Assembly (NCBI GenBank): GCA_019914945.1
Contig: CM034099.1
Span: 7,626,001-7,690,000, forward strand
Source of the DNA: Typha latifolia
Taxonomy: Eukaryota > Streptophyta > Magnoliopsida > Poales > Typhaceae
Length of the DNA: 64,000 bases
Reading direction: 5' to 3'
Below, piece by piece: positions 1 to 10,227 of the stretch (within the stretch, counting starts at the first letter, position 1; every line of letters begins with the position of its first letter). Made by a program: the position numbers and the translations under genes. The notes under the pieces are model-generated. The model was not told the DNA's origin, did no database searches, and saw nothing but the letters and a program-made list of their open reading frames with translations.

Positions 1-147
1 GGTTCTTCATCTCAAACTGACTCTGAAGATGCTGCTGAAGAGAGCAAATCCCGACCAAATCATCTCCGGTGATAATCATATCATCGACATATAGGAGGAC
101 CCGACCCTGAGTAGAAGACCGTAGAAACATAGATGGCTCAGAGGAAC
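1..147 (-). mobile_element. Ty1/copia reverse-transcriptase fragment, distal part of the element split by the gypsy insertion
   Basis: Read on the minus strand, this stretch is one open frame containing the copia reverse-transcriptase active site YVDD, followed by the family-typical MIITGDD. It ends at the window edge in a segment rich in Gln and Phe. It is the continuation of the copia polyprotein whose proximal part lies at 7097-9270; the two were separated by the gypsy element at 148-7096. The last five bases (GGAAC, 143-147) match GGGAC at 7097-7101 except for one position, as expected of an old 5-bp target-site duplication. The RNase H part and the copia 3' LTR must lie left of the window. 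Confidence 0.85.
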
Positions 148-477
148 TGATGCGGACATCACTGATAGGACGCGATGGTGTGTGTACCAGCGCAGGAGGC
201 GCCGACAATTGATGATCCCTCCTATAGGGATCTGGTTCTAATTTTTATTTATTTAGGGTGTTTTTTGTTTATTTCCTATGTAGGGTGTTTTTTGCTTAAT
301 TCTATTGTAGGTCTATATATAGACCCGTTATATTTCCTTTGGAACTTAATGAAAGTTTATGTGATTTGTTCTCTAGAGGATTTTGGTGTGAAACCTTTTC
401 TTAGGGTGGAGGTGTGAAACCCCATTCCTTCTCTTCTTATTTCTCTATTTCATTTTCCTCCACTACGTTTTGCATCA
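148..477 (+). repeat. 5' LTR of the gypsy element
   Basis: 330 bp, bounded by the 6-bp inverted repeat TGATGC...GCATCA. It contains a perfect 16-nt palindrome, GGTCTATATATAGACC, at 310-325 that includes a TATA box, so the LTR promoter is probably there. An 80-codon open frame at 175-417 is a chance feature of the LTR, not a gene. The same LTR family recurs at 6771-7096 and 27337-27666. Confidence 0.92.
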
Positions 478-480
478 TTT

Positions 481-492
481 TGGTATCAGAGC
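481..492 (+). promoter_or_regulatory. Primer-binding site of the gypsy element
   Basis: TGGTATCAGAGC, three bases after the end of the 5' LTR, is the plant retrotransposon site complementary to the 3' end of initiator methionine tRNA. Confidence 0.9.
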
Positions 493-2047
493 GAAGGATC
501 CTAGTTTATGGACGCCCCTCCTCCCGGGTTCTACGCCGCTCCACATTTGTTCTTCGCACGACCAATCGCTCCACGAACACCGGAACATCAAGAAATCCGG
601 CGTACAACGAGCAAAGAAATTACCATCGACGAGGAACAACAAGAATCTGTTGTCATAGAGGAATCGCTACCGCGTAAGATTCCAAGTCCTTCAAAAAATT
701 GATTGTCGTTGCATTATCTAGTTTCCATCGTTATTTTTATTTGTTTTTAGATTGAAAAAAAAAGAAAAAAAAAGAAAAAGAAACAGCATGTCTCTTTTGC
801 TGTGAAAAAAAAAATAATCAGTGTTTCAAATTTTCGAAAATTTCATTTTTGCTTTTAATTTTATTAAATCCCAACCAATTCCTTCTTCCCCTAAACCTCC
901 TACCAAATTTCCTATTTCTTCTCTAACATCCCAACAAATCCTATCTATCCTAATTTTCATCCTTCCAATATTTCCAATTTTCAAATTCCCTCCCTAACTT
1001 AAAACCAACCCAACCCCATTAAACCCATCAAACCTAAACCCAAAACCCATTAGCCTAAAACCCAAACTTTATTAGACTAAACCCACAACCCATTAATCAT
1101 TTTCTCCCAACCCGTTACCCAACTTCATCCCTAACCTCCCCCTCACCTCACACCAAAATCTTAACCCGACGCCGTCGCTGCTGTCCCAACGCCGCCCCGG
1201 CTCTGCCTCGCCCCGACGACGCCGTCACTCCACCCGACGACGCCATTCCTTTGACATCTGCAGCCATCACAGACGACGCCGACGCCTGCGCCGTGATCTC
1301 CCGTGCCTCATTCCCTGCCGTAGCTAACGACGACCACTACTGTCTCGGACTTTGCCGCCGACATCGCCGATACTGTTGCTGACCACTCCCTCCCTGGTGC
1401 TGACGGAGAAGGACATGAACAGTGACACATTGTGAGGGGAGGAAGAAAAGGGTGAAGACAAATTAATTAATTTCAATTCCTTTTTTTTTCCTCAGATGAT
1501 CAGGTACGTGCTCTTTTCGATTTTTCGATGTATTAAATATTTTTGGGTCATTCTTTTCTAGTATCATCTCTAAACTGTTATCAATTCCTGCTGTCCACAT
1601 ATAGTGAGGGAGAGACTACATAGAAACCTTATATGCTTTAGTCCTGATATTAAGAGATGAACTGTGCCAAATAGAATATTAGTATTATGTTAATTTTTGG
1701 AAAGAAATTTAAAGGGTTTGGCATTTATTAAATGTGACTTTTGTTTAAAAACCATTAAGTCTTGACATTAGTTTTTGAATCTCCTGAACAGAAAATCTAA
1801 ATTCAATTAAGTATTCATTTTTAAGATTTTCTTAATTGCATAGCATATCATCTCATATCATTTAGATTAAGACATTTGTATTTGGATTAAATATAGGAGA
1901 CGTCTGCATTCCATTAGGTTAGAACATTATTTAATTTTATTTAAATTAGCAAGCATAAAATTAAAAAGATTAAAAAAAGAAGATATATATATATATATAA
2001 ATAAAATATATAAAGCAATACATAACTCATTCATTGCATATTAGTGT
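493..2047 (+). other. Long untranslated leader of the gypsy element
   Basis: About 1.55 kb between the primer-binding site and the Gag start. It holds a 64-codon frame at 508-702, an A/G-rich stretch at 755-790, a C-rich segment with few G at 880-1140, a GC-rich patch at 1140-1400 with many GACGCCG-like words, and an AT-rich end with a TA tract at 1985-1998. No known retroviral domain is visible. The GC-rich patch looks like captured host sequence, but its source is not recognised. Confidence 0.5.
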
Positions 2048-4012
2048 ATGCCAACACGTAGAGGTAAGGCTTATCTCCTCAGTAATTCTAGTGAGTCCAG
2101 CAGTAGCAGTATGGATCCCGAACTTAGTAAGAAGCTCGACGACATTATGGGACAACTAGGTACCTTAGCTCAACAAGTCAGAGATACTCAAGATACCTTG
2201 CTTGGGTATCAACGGGTGACCGATGAACGACTATATAGGGTAGAAAGACCCCGTGAGCACACCGCTCCTCAAAATAATCACCGCCCTGACCTTGAACGTG
2301 GTGAATCTCCCACTCCTTTACCTCGTCAACATTTTCAAGGGAATGAGCGAAATCCTGATGAACGGTACCTTCAAAGCATTAAAATTGATGCTCCGATGTT
2401 TGATGGTTGTCTAGATCCGCAACACTTCTTGGACTGGATCAAAGACATGGACCGTTTCTTTAAATGGTATGATATGTCGGAAATCCGTAAAGTCAGGTTT
2501 GCTGCCATGAAATTGACTGGGAAAGCAAATCAATACTGGACCAACGTTGAGACTCTTCGTGAGATTAGGGGTGAGCTTCCAATTGAAATTTGGGTTGACA
2601 TGAAAAATGAACTAAAACGTAAATACCTCCCACCTTTCTATTACCCTAAGCTTCTAGACAGATGGAACCGACTTACCCAAGGGAGTAAGTCCGCTAAGGA
2701 TTACGTTGCGGCTTTTGATGAATTGCTTGTTCGGTGTAGCGTGATCGAATCAGAAACCCCTATGCAAATCTTGTCCAGATTTAGGACTGGCCTACGTGAA
2801 GAATTGAGAAGTGAACTTTTTGCTCGTAATGTTGATACTTTGGAAAGGGCCTACAGCTTAGTTCAAGACTTAGAGGAGTCTAGACCTAACCACATCTCAA
2901 GAAATTATGAAACAAGACCTCAAATTCATAAATCCTCCACAGGTCCTCATCAAGCCAAATCTACTAGTCAATCTTTTAATCGATCTACCCCTAGCCCTTC
3001 ACAATCCAAGGTAGAATACAAAGGTAAAAGCATTGAGAAAGACTTTTCTAAGATTAATCCTTGGGTCAAATGCTATAAGTGTCAAGGCTATGGACATGTT
3101 GCTGCAAATTGTGCGAGCCTGTATAAAATAAGTTTAATTGAGGAACCCTTCGAAGAAGACTCCGAGCAAGACTTTGATGGATATGTTCACCATGTAGACG
3201 GTGAAGAAGGAGATTTTGAAGACGAAGAGGAAGAAAATACCCTAGGATGCCTGAGGCACATAGACTCCACAAGGCTACATGTTGTTAGATGTGCCCTCTC
3301 TCAACCTAAAGTCAATGATGATTGGAGGCGCAACTCCATTTTCCACACATTCACGAAAATTAGAGGTAAAAATTGTAAAGTAATTGTGGATAGTGGCAGC
3401 TGTATAAATGTCGTGTCCTCCACCATTATTTCAAAACTAAATCTGAGAGCGGTTTCCCATCCTAATCCTTACAAGGTTTCGTGGATTAATTCAACCACGC
3501 TGGAAATAAAAGAGCGCTGTTTAGTTCCAATTGAATTCACGACTTATAAGGATAAAATCTGGTGCGATGTATTGACCATGGATGTGGGTCAAATTATCCT
3601 TGGAAGGCCTTGGCTATTTGATAATGATGTGCATATTTATGGCCGTTCAAATATCTGCATGTTTGAACATGAGGGTAAGAAAATCAAGATTCTTCCATCG
3701 CAGCCTAGAGGTGGTAAGATGGAAAAGAAGTCTGATCCAATCCACTCCGACAATAAAGTCAGCTTGATTAGTGCGAGAGGCATTGAACGTGAGATGAGTA
3801 AAGGAACTCCTATTCTGATTCTTGCGGCTCGAGAAATTTTGAATGAGCCTAGTGAATCAATTCCTTTTGAAGCCACTGCTGTGATTGAGGAATTCTCGGG
3901 TGTCTTTCCAGAGGATCTCCCGGATGAATTGCCACCAATGAGAGATATTCAACATGCTATCGATTTCGTCCCGGGTGCATCTCTTTCTAACTTGCCTCAT
4001 TATAGACTTTAA
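2048..4012 (+). pseudogene. gypsy Gag and protease reading frame
   Basis: A 654-codon frame. The N-terminal part has the retrotransposon Gag core (around residues 110-280). A CCHC zinc knuckle (CYKCQGYGHVAANC) lies near residue 342, with an acidic linker after it. The aspartic protease motif is near residue 450 as VDSGS, with the usual GRPW motif about 65 residues later. The frame ends at 4010-4012 just before the RT domain. The RT continues in another frame, consistent with a 1-bp change in the short T run near 4009. Chromoviruses usually read Gag-Pol as one frame, so this is a break and not a programmed shift. Confidence 0.88.
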
Positions 4013-4799
4013 CCCAACTGAACACGCTGAACTAAAACGACAAGTTGACGAGTTATTGAGAAAAGACTTTCTGAAGGAAAGCCTAAGCCCTTGCGCAGTT
4101 CCCGCATTGTTAACGCCAAAGAAAGATGGAACATGGCGTATGTGCGTCGACAGCCGCGCTATTAATCGAATAACGGTAAAATACCGTTTCCCCATTCCTT
4201 GTTTGGATGACATGCTGGACATGATGGCAGGGGCCACGATCTTTTCAAAGATAGATTTAAAAAGTGGCTATCACCAAATTCGTATACGCCCTGGCGATGA
4301 ATGGAAGACTGCGTTTAAAACAAAAAATGAGTTATATGAATGGACAGTTATGCCTTTTGGCTTGACTAATGCTCCGAGTACTTTCATGAGAGTGATGACT
4401 CAAATATTACGACCTTTTATGGGACAATTTTTAGTCGTATACTTTGATGACATCCTTATCTATAGTCGATCTCGGGAGCAACATATAGATCATCTTCGTC
4501 AAGTCTGCGCTGTCTTGAGGAGAGAGCAACTGTATGCAAACCCTAAGAAATGTACGTTTCTGACAAACAAAGTTGTTTTCTTGGGTTTCATTGTCTCATC
4601 TGAAGGAGTGTCTGCTGACCCTGATAAGGTCAAAGCTATTAAGGAGTGGCCTGAACCCCGTACCATAAGAGACGTAAGAAGTTTTCATGGACTCGTTACC
4701 TTCTATCGTCGGTTCATCAAAGGATTTAGTACCATTATGGCTCCAATAACAGAATGCCTCAAGAAAGGTGAATTTAAGTGGTCAGCAAGTGCTAACTGA
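4010..4799 (+). pseudogene. gypsy reverse transcriptase fragment
   Basis: Open from 3954 in this frame, with recognisable RT sequence from about 4010. Motifs in order are [35 protein letters not shown] and the catalytic YFDDILIYS around 4438-4466. The domain is well preserved. The frame stops at 4797-4799 where the connection to RNase H has lost bases. The next domain begins in a different frame that is already open from 4768. Confidence 0.9.
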
Positions 4800-5934
4800 A
4801 ATCAAAAGGAAAATGGTGGAAGCCCCTATCATGCGACTCCCCGATTTTACTAAAGTTTTTGAGGTCACTTGTGACGCTTCTGGAGTTGGTATAGAGGGAA
4901 TCCTGAGCCAAGAGGGCCATCCGATTGCCTACTTTAGTGAAAAGCTGAATGAAACTAGACAACGATATACCACTTACGATAAGGAATTTTATGCTGTGGT
5001 TCAATCTCTTCGCCACTGGAGGCATTATTTGCTTCCTCAAGAATTCGTAATCTTCTCTGACCATGAAGCTCTTCGCTACCTTAATTCCAAGAAGAAGCTT
5101 AATGCTAGACACGGTAGGTGGGTCGAATTTCTCCAGGACTATACGTACACCTTGCGACACAAGTCCGGAGCAGACAACAAAGCGGCTGATGCACTGAGTC
5201 GTCGCTTGATTCTTCTTTCAAGGATGAACGCAGAAGTAATAGGATTTGATAAAATCAAAACTGAATATGAATCATGTCCGGATTTTCATGAAGTTTACAA
5301 TTTATTAAGCAATGGAGAGACTCAAGAAATAGATGGTTTCATCTTGCAGGATGGCTATCTATTTAAGTCCCGAAGGTTATGCATTCCTAGCACCTTGTTA
5401 AGGAAATTTTTAATTTGGGAATTACATGCTGAGGGTTTAGCAGGACATTTTGGGCATGCAAAAACTATCGAAGCTACGGAACATCGATTTTTCTGGCCAA
5501 GCTTAAAGAGAGATGTTATGAGACTTGTTAGTCGATGTCATGCATGTCAACTTGCTAAGCAGCGAAAGCAAAATATAAGATTGTACACGCCTTTACCGGT
5601 TCCTAATTGCCCTTGGCAAGATGTTAGTATGGACTTCGTGCTTGGACTTCCAAAGACTACTCGAAAGCATGATTCCGTTCTTGTGGTGGTGGATCGATTT
5701 TCTAAGATGGCCCACTTTATACCATGTTCCCGAACTTTTGACGCCTCTCGAGTTGCTAAAATCTATTTTGACGAAATCGTTAAGTTGCACGGGCTACCAA
5801 AAACTATTGTATCGATGTGGGATGTAAAATTCACTAGTTATTTTTGGAAAACCCTATGGCATAAGATGGGAACTAAGCTTCGCATTCAACCGCTTTCCAC
5901 CCACAAACCGACGGCAACGCGAAGTAGTCAATAG
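4780..5934 (+). pseudogene. gypsy RNase H and integrase fragment
   Basis: The frame begins in RNase H (CDASGVGI, then FSDHEALRYL and ADALSRR). It continues into the integrase HHCC zinc region, ending in CHACQLAK, and the catalytic core (SMDFVLGLP, VVDRFSKMAHF). Where the family has S-D-R followed by D or G, this copy reads SMWD at about 5815-5826, so the second catalytic aspartate is missing. The frame then shifts in the segment normally reading HPQTDG, and stops at 5932-5934. The integrase is therefore inactive on two counts. Confidence 0.88.
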
Positions 5935-5949
5935 GAGCTTAGGTAACCT

Positions 5950-6918
5950 ACGAGAACTCTTGTCGGCGAGAATCTAAGAGACGGGATCAAAAACTGCGCA
6001 ACTGTTGAATTTGCATACAATAATTCTGTTAATAGATCCATAGGTCTGAGTCCAACTAAGGTAGTATATGGTTATAAACCTAGACAACCTATAGATCTCA
6101 TTCCTATGTCCCATTATCATAGGTTGTCTAAGTCTGCATCTGCATTTGCATCAAATATTCATGACTTGCATAAAGAAATCAGTAACAAAATTGCTCAAAA
6201 TAATACTAATTATAAAATTCGAGCTGATTTAAGAAGGAGATTCAAAGAATTTAATGTTGGAGACTTTGTGATGGTCCGGATACGTCCGGAATGGTTTCCA
6301 CCAGGAACTGTCAAAAAGTTGCGTGCACGAAGTGCCAGACCTTTTAAAATTCTCAAAAAAATTAATGATAATGCTTATGTTCTAGATCTCCCTAGTGATT
6401 TTGGCATCAATTCTACTTTTAATATTGAAGATTTAGAAGCTTATAAAGGTCCAGATTTTACTCCAGAAAACCCACTAGATACTGAGCCTACCTATGAGCC
6501 TGTTTATGAGAGACCCTCTTTACCTCCACTTCCCAATATTCCACCTAACACAGCAGACGAAATTGATAAAATTTTAGATGATGAAATTATTTCAACTAGA
6601 GAAGGTGGATCCCAACGGTATCTAGTACGTTGGAAAGGACGACCTACATCTGATGACACGTGGCTTGATCGTCACGATTTGGAGGTGCATCACCCTGATA
6701 CCTTAGAGCTGTATGAGAGCAGCAGAGCAACACACTCGACGGAGTCGACTTCTCTCCCACCCGGGGAGAATGACGCGGACATCACTGATAGGACGCGATG
6801 GCGTGTGTACCAGCGCAGGAGGCGCCGACAATTGATGATCCCTAAGGGATCTGGTTCTGATTTTTATTTATTTAAGGTGTCTTTTATTTATTTCCTATGT
6901 AGGGTGTTTTTTGCTTAA
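5950..6918 (+). pseudogene. gypsy integrase C-terminus and chromodomain fragment
   Basis: The frame is open from about 5950; its first ATG is at 6106. It carries the end of the integrase core (AYNNSVNRSIGLSP), the GPY/F-like region (VGDFVMVRIRPEWFP) and, near 6570-6710, a chromodomain with the typical YLVRWKGRP and TWL motifs. Chromodomains of this class direct integration to particular chromatin. The frame runs over the polypurine tract and into the 3' LTR before stopping. Confidence 0.88.
6763..6770 (+). promoter_or_regulatory. Polypurine tract of the gypsy element
   Basis: GGGGAGAA directly precedes the 3' LTR, the expected plus-strand priming position. Confidence 0.8.
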
Positions 6919-7096
6919 TTCCATTGTAGGTCTATATATAGACCCGTTATATTTCCTTTGGAACTTAATGAAAGTTTATGTGATTTGTTCTCTAGAGGAT
7001 TTTGGTGTGAAACCTTTTCTTAGGATGGAGGTGTGAAACCCCATTCCTTCTCTTCTTATTTCTCTATTTCATTTTCCTCCACTACGTTTTGCATCA
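6771..7096 (+). repeat. 3' LTR of the gypsy element
   Basis: 326 bp, TGACGC...GCATCA. Compared with the 5' LTR it lacks 4 bp near position 6842 and differs at about 8 bases by eye. The palindromic TATA region is conserved at 6929-6944. It is followed by GGGAC, the right target-site duplication. Confidence 0.92.
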
Positions 7097-7101
7097 GGGA
7101 C

Positions 7102-9270
7102 TCCTGAAATCCGTAGGCTATGAGAACGCTACGAAGTCGACAGATGTGACCTGGGGGAAGGGGGAAACCAGGTGGAGGATCCATGTACACCTCATTAAGA
7201 AGACTATGAAGAAAAGCATTCTTCACATCCATTTAATGAAGAGGCCACTAGCGACTGGAAGCAATAACAAGAATAGTACGAACAGAGGTCATCCGGGCAA
7301 CAGGAGCAAAGGTCTCCTCATAGTCTTATCCCGTATTCCTGAGTAAAGCCCCGAGCAACCAGACGAGCTTTGTACCTAGCAATGGATCCATCAGGCCGAT
7401 ACTTGACCTTAAAAATCCATTTGCAGCTGATAGGCACGATGTCGGGTGGGCGGGGGACAACATCCCAAGTATGCATCTGCTGAAGGGCTTGAAGCTCATC
7501 TGTCATAGCCTGCTGCCACTCTGGAACCTGGACAGCCTCACGATATGACCTAGGCTGAGGGGTAGAGTGGATGGCTGCAAGAAAGGTATGAAACTGGGGA
7601 GAGTATGTAGCGGAAGACATCAAAAAACCATACCAATCGGGAGGGCGATGCTCACGTTTTAGATAACGACGAGCGGGTGCAGAAGCCGTCACAGTAGAGG
7701 ATGGGATGGTCAGAGAGATACTACCTGTAGAGGGAGGCTCAACTGTAGGAGGGGGACGTGATCTACGAGTGTAGAAGTATGGAAAGTTCGTCATGGGAGG
7801 AGGGTACTCTGAAAGAGCTGGAACCTCAGTGAGAGAGCGGTCTGGAGTGGTAGGTGGAAGTGATAGTAAAGGAGTGTCAATGGGTAGAGGAGAACCAGGC
7901 AAGTGGGGCTGAAGCAGGGACATCTGAGGGGACGGAAGATAGGATAGATGTAGGAAGATCTAGAAAAGATAAGTCTGAGGGAGCCAAAGTATCGGAGGTA
8001 AAAAAAGGTATCTCTTCTAGAAAAGTGACATAGCGTGATATCCTTAAATGACAAGCATAAGTGTCATAACAACGATGGCCTTTATGCTTAGGACTATATC
8101 CTAGAAACACGCATTTAGTTGCACGAGGGGACAACTTGTTGCGTTCACCCAGAAGAAGAAGAACAAAACAGGTGCACCCAAAGACACGAAGATGACCATA
8201 AGATGGTAAAGTACCATAGAGACGCTCGTACGGGGTCACACCACCAAAAACTGAAGATGGAATTCGATTGATTAGATAGAAAGCAGTAAGAAGGGCCTCA
8301 GCCCAATAAGAACGAGGAACAGAAGCCTCAAAGAGAAGAGCACGAGTGGTCTCAAGAAGATGACGATGCTTTCGTTTGGCAACACCATTTTGAGCAAGGG
8401 TATAGGGACACGACTGCTGAGGTAGAATGCCGGCAGAAGCATGAATAGAACGAAACTCAGAGGAAAAGTACTCCCGAGCACCGTCAGATCGGAAGATCTT
8501 AATAGATCAACTGAATTGAGTACGAACCATAGAAGAGAAATCACGATAGATCTGACATACCTCAGAATGTTGACGCATAAGGTAAATCCAGGTGAAACGA
8601 GAGAATCCATCAATAAAACATACATAATAGAGGAAACCAAGACCAGAAGAAAAAGGGGCAGGACCCCAAATGTCAAAGTGCACAAGATCGAAAGGTGAAT
8701 CAGAGATACTTTTACTAAGAGGAAAGAAAAGAGCCCGATGTTTTGCCAACCTACAACCAGTACAAGGAGACAAACAAGAAAAATGAATACTGCCTAAGAA
8801 TCCAAACTTGGATAATGTCTTGAGACGTTGACTCGATACATGACTTAGACGCCGATGCCACAGATCTAAAGGAGATAGGGGAGTGACAAGACAAACACTA
8901 GGGCTAGGTGGAGGAAGATGAAGCTGGTCTAGATAGTAGAGCCCATGAATTCGACTACCGGTCCCAATCCTCTGGCCTGTTGATGTGCCCTGCACAACAC
9001 ACGAAGTAGAAGAGAAGAACACAGTGTAACCAGAGTCAGAAAGCTGAGTAACAGAAATAAGGCTCATTGTAAGACCAGGAACAAGCCAAACATCAAATAA
9101 AGTAAGACGACCAGTAGGATCCGTGGTCGGAGTGATGTAACCAATGTGAGAGATGGGATAATGAGTCCCATTAGCAGTATGAACATGAGGAAAAGCGGTG
9201 GGGGTAGGGGCGAGACTAGTGAAAATGGATGAGTCACCAGTCATATGATGTGAGGCGCCAGAATAAAAAA
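7102..9270 (-). pseudogene. copia protease-integrase-RT polyprotein remnant
   Basis: Near 9265-9236 the protease motif reads YSGASHHMTG, with Tyr in place of the catalytic Asp and a stop just before it. The frame 9244-8507 holds the pre-integrase motif LWHRRLSH, a CxxC pair and the integrase core starting at HFDIWGP. A stop at 8505-8507 interrupts it, but the same frame continues (RSDGAREYFS). At about 8377-8379 the catalytic Glu of the NGVxER motif is Lys (NGVAKRKHRH). A frameshift near 7900 leads to the RT start (WQQAMTDELQAL, KWIFKVKYRPDGS, ARLVARGFTQEYG). Downstream of 7330 the frame is broken again before the gypsy junction. Confidence 0.87.
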
Positions 9271-9426
9271 TTCAGGATTGTTATACCAGAAAAAGCAGAG
9301 GCATAAATAAAGGCACCAATGAAGCTAAGGCTCTCACGGCTGACCAAAACACAAGGTGCCATTAGAAGAGACAACCTATCAAACACCTTGAGGGTGTTTC
9401 GATTTTTTTTTTTTCTGACTTAGGCC

Positions 9427-9862
9427 TTCGTCAAACACCCGGTGAACAGTGCTGTTAACCTTGACACGCTACCAAATAGATGTCAAATTTGGACAAGTCT
9501 GCTGAAAACTTGAGGGCTCGACATAGTGGACTTTCGTCGAACATTTGGTGAGCAATTGTTGAAAACAGAACTGCTAAAGAATAAGAGCTCGACACACTAA
9601 CATTTCGTCGAACATTATGTGGGCACTTGCTGGAAACCAATTCTGCTACTGTGCTGTTGCTGCATTTGACACACTAAACTTTTGTCGAACACCTGGTGAG
9701 CTAAAACGTTGAATAGTGCTGCTAATGAAAGAGCTGAGAACAAGTGAACTTCCGTCGAACACTTGATAGGCACTAGCTGAGAAATGGATTGCCGTGCAGA
9801 AAAAGAGGGTTGTGGACACTCTAACTTTCGTCGAACACTTGGTGGGCGCTCGCTGAAAACAG
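9427..9862 (-). repeat. Degenerate tandem repeat in the copia leader (period about 70-77 bp, six units)
   Basis: The plus-strand word TTCGTCGAAC or a close variant recurs at 9427, 9533, 9604, 9681, 9751 and 9827. It is followed by ACxxxTGGTGxGCxxxxGCTGA-like sequence. Spacings are 106, 71, 77, 70 and 76 bp, so the units do not keep one reading frame. They occupy the place where a copia gag would be expected. Confidence 0.8.
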
Positions 9863-9939
9863 TGTTGCTGGAAGAGACTGCGACTGTGGTGATGGTAAGG
9901 AGAGGAGCTCGCGCCAAGGAGAAGCACAGTTGTGGCTGA

Positions 9940-10050
9940 CTGCTGCCGCTGACTGGCTACTGCTGCTGCAGTGGCGGTGGCTGCTGCTGCTGTTGTTGCT
10001 GCAGCAGCGGTGGCTGCTGCTGCTGCAGCAATGGTGGCTGCTGTAGACAA
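9940..10050 (-). repeat. CAG/CTG-rich low-complexity tract in the copia leader
   Basis: Imperfect GCTGCTGCTG/CAGCAG runs alternate with GGCGGTGG. In some frames they read as Ala, Gln or Ser runs, but no frame has a recognisable domain. It sits between the tandem repeats and the primer-binding site. Confidence 0.6.
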
Positions 10051-10215
10051 GATGTCGAAGTGAGAGGGAGAGGCTGCCGCGGAACTGTCGAGCTCGAAGA
10101 GGGTGAAGGAAAGAAGAAGAAAAAAAAAATATATATCCAAAGAGAGAGCAATGAGATAGAGAGAGATTGTTGGAGGAGAGATCCAATCTTAAGAAATGTC
10201 CCTAATGATCGGGAG

Positions 10216-10227
10216 GCTCTGATACCA
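10216..10227 (-). promoter_or_regulatory. Primer-binding site of the copia element
   Basis: The minus strand reads TGGTATCAGAGC, complementary to initiator methionine tRNA, and directly adjoins the LTR that ends at 10228. Confidence 0.88.

Larger units (their letters stand above)
148..7096 (+). mobile_element. Ty3/gypsy chromovirus-type LTR retrotransposon, full structure but coding-defective
   Basis: The element has two LTRs of about 330 bp, each starting TGATGC or TGACGC and ending GCATCA. A primer-binding site lies at 481-492 and a polypurine tract at 6763-6770. The coding order is Gag, protease, RT, RNase H, integrase and chromodomain. The flanking 5-mers GGAAC and GGGAC are a near-perfect target-site duplication. 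By-eye alignment of the LTRs gives about 8 substitutions and one 4-bp gap, so the insertion is fairly recent. The short LTRs and C-terminal chromodomain fit the chromovirus branch (Reina-like by LTR length, an inference). At least three frame disruptions in pol and a lost integrase residue make it non-autonomous. It lies in the reverse-transcriptase gene of a minus-strand copia element. Confidence 0.93.

Noticed and set aside
175..417. 80-codon frame in the 5' LTR, with a similar frame on the minus strand at 27397-27639
   Set aside because: It repeats because the LTR repeats. A 4-bp gap in the third LTR copy breaks it, and it has no known domain.
9427..9862. Regularly spaced repeats resembling a CRISPR array
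   Set aside because: The spacing is variable, the units are degenerate along their whole length, and the setting is a plant retrotransposon leader.
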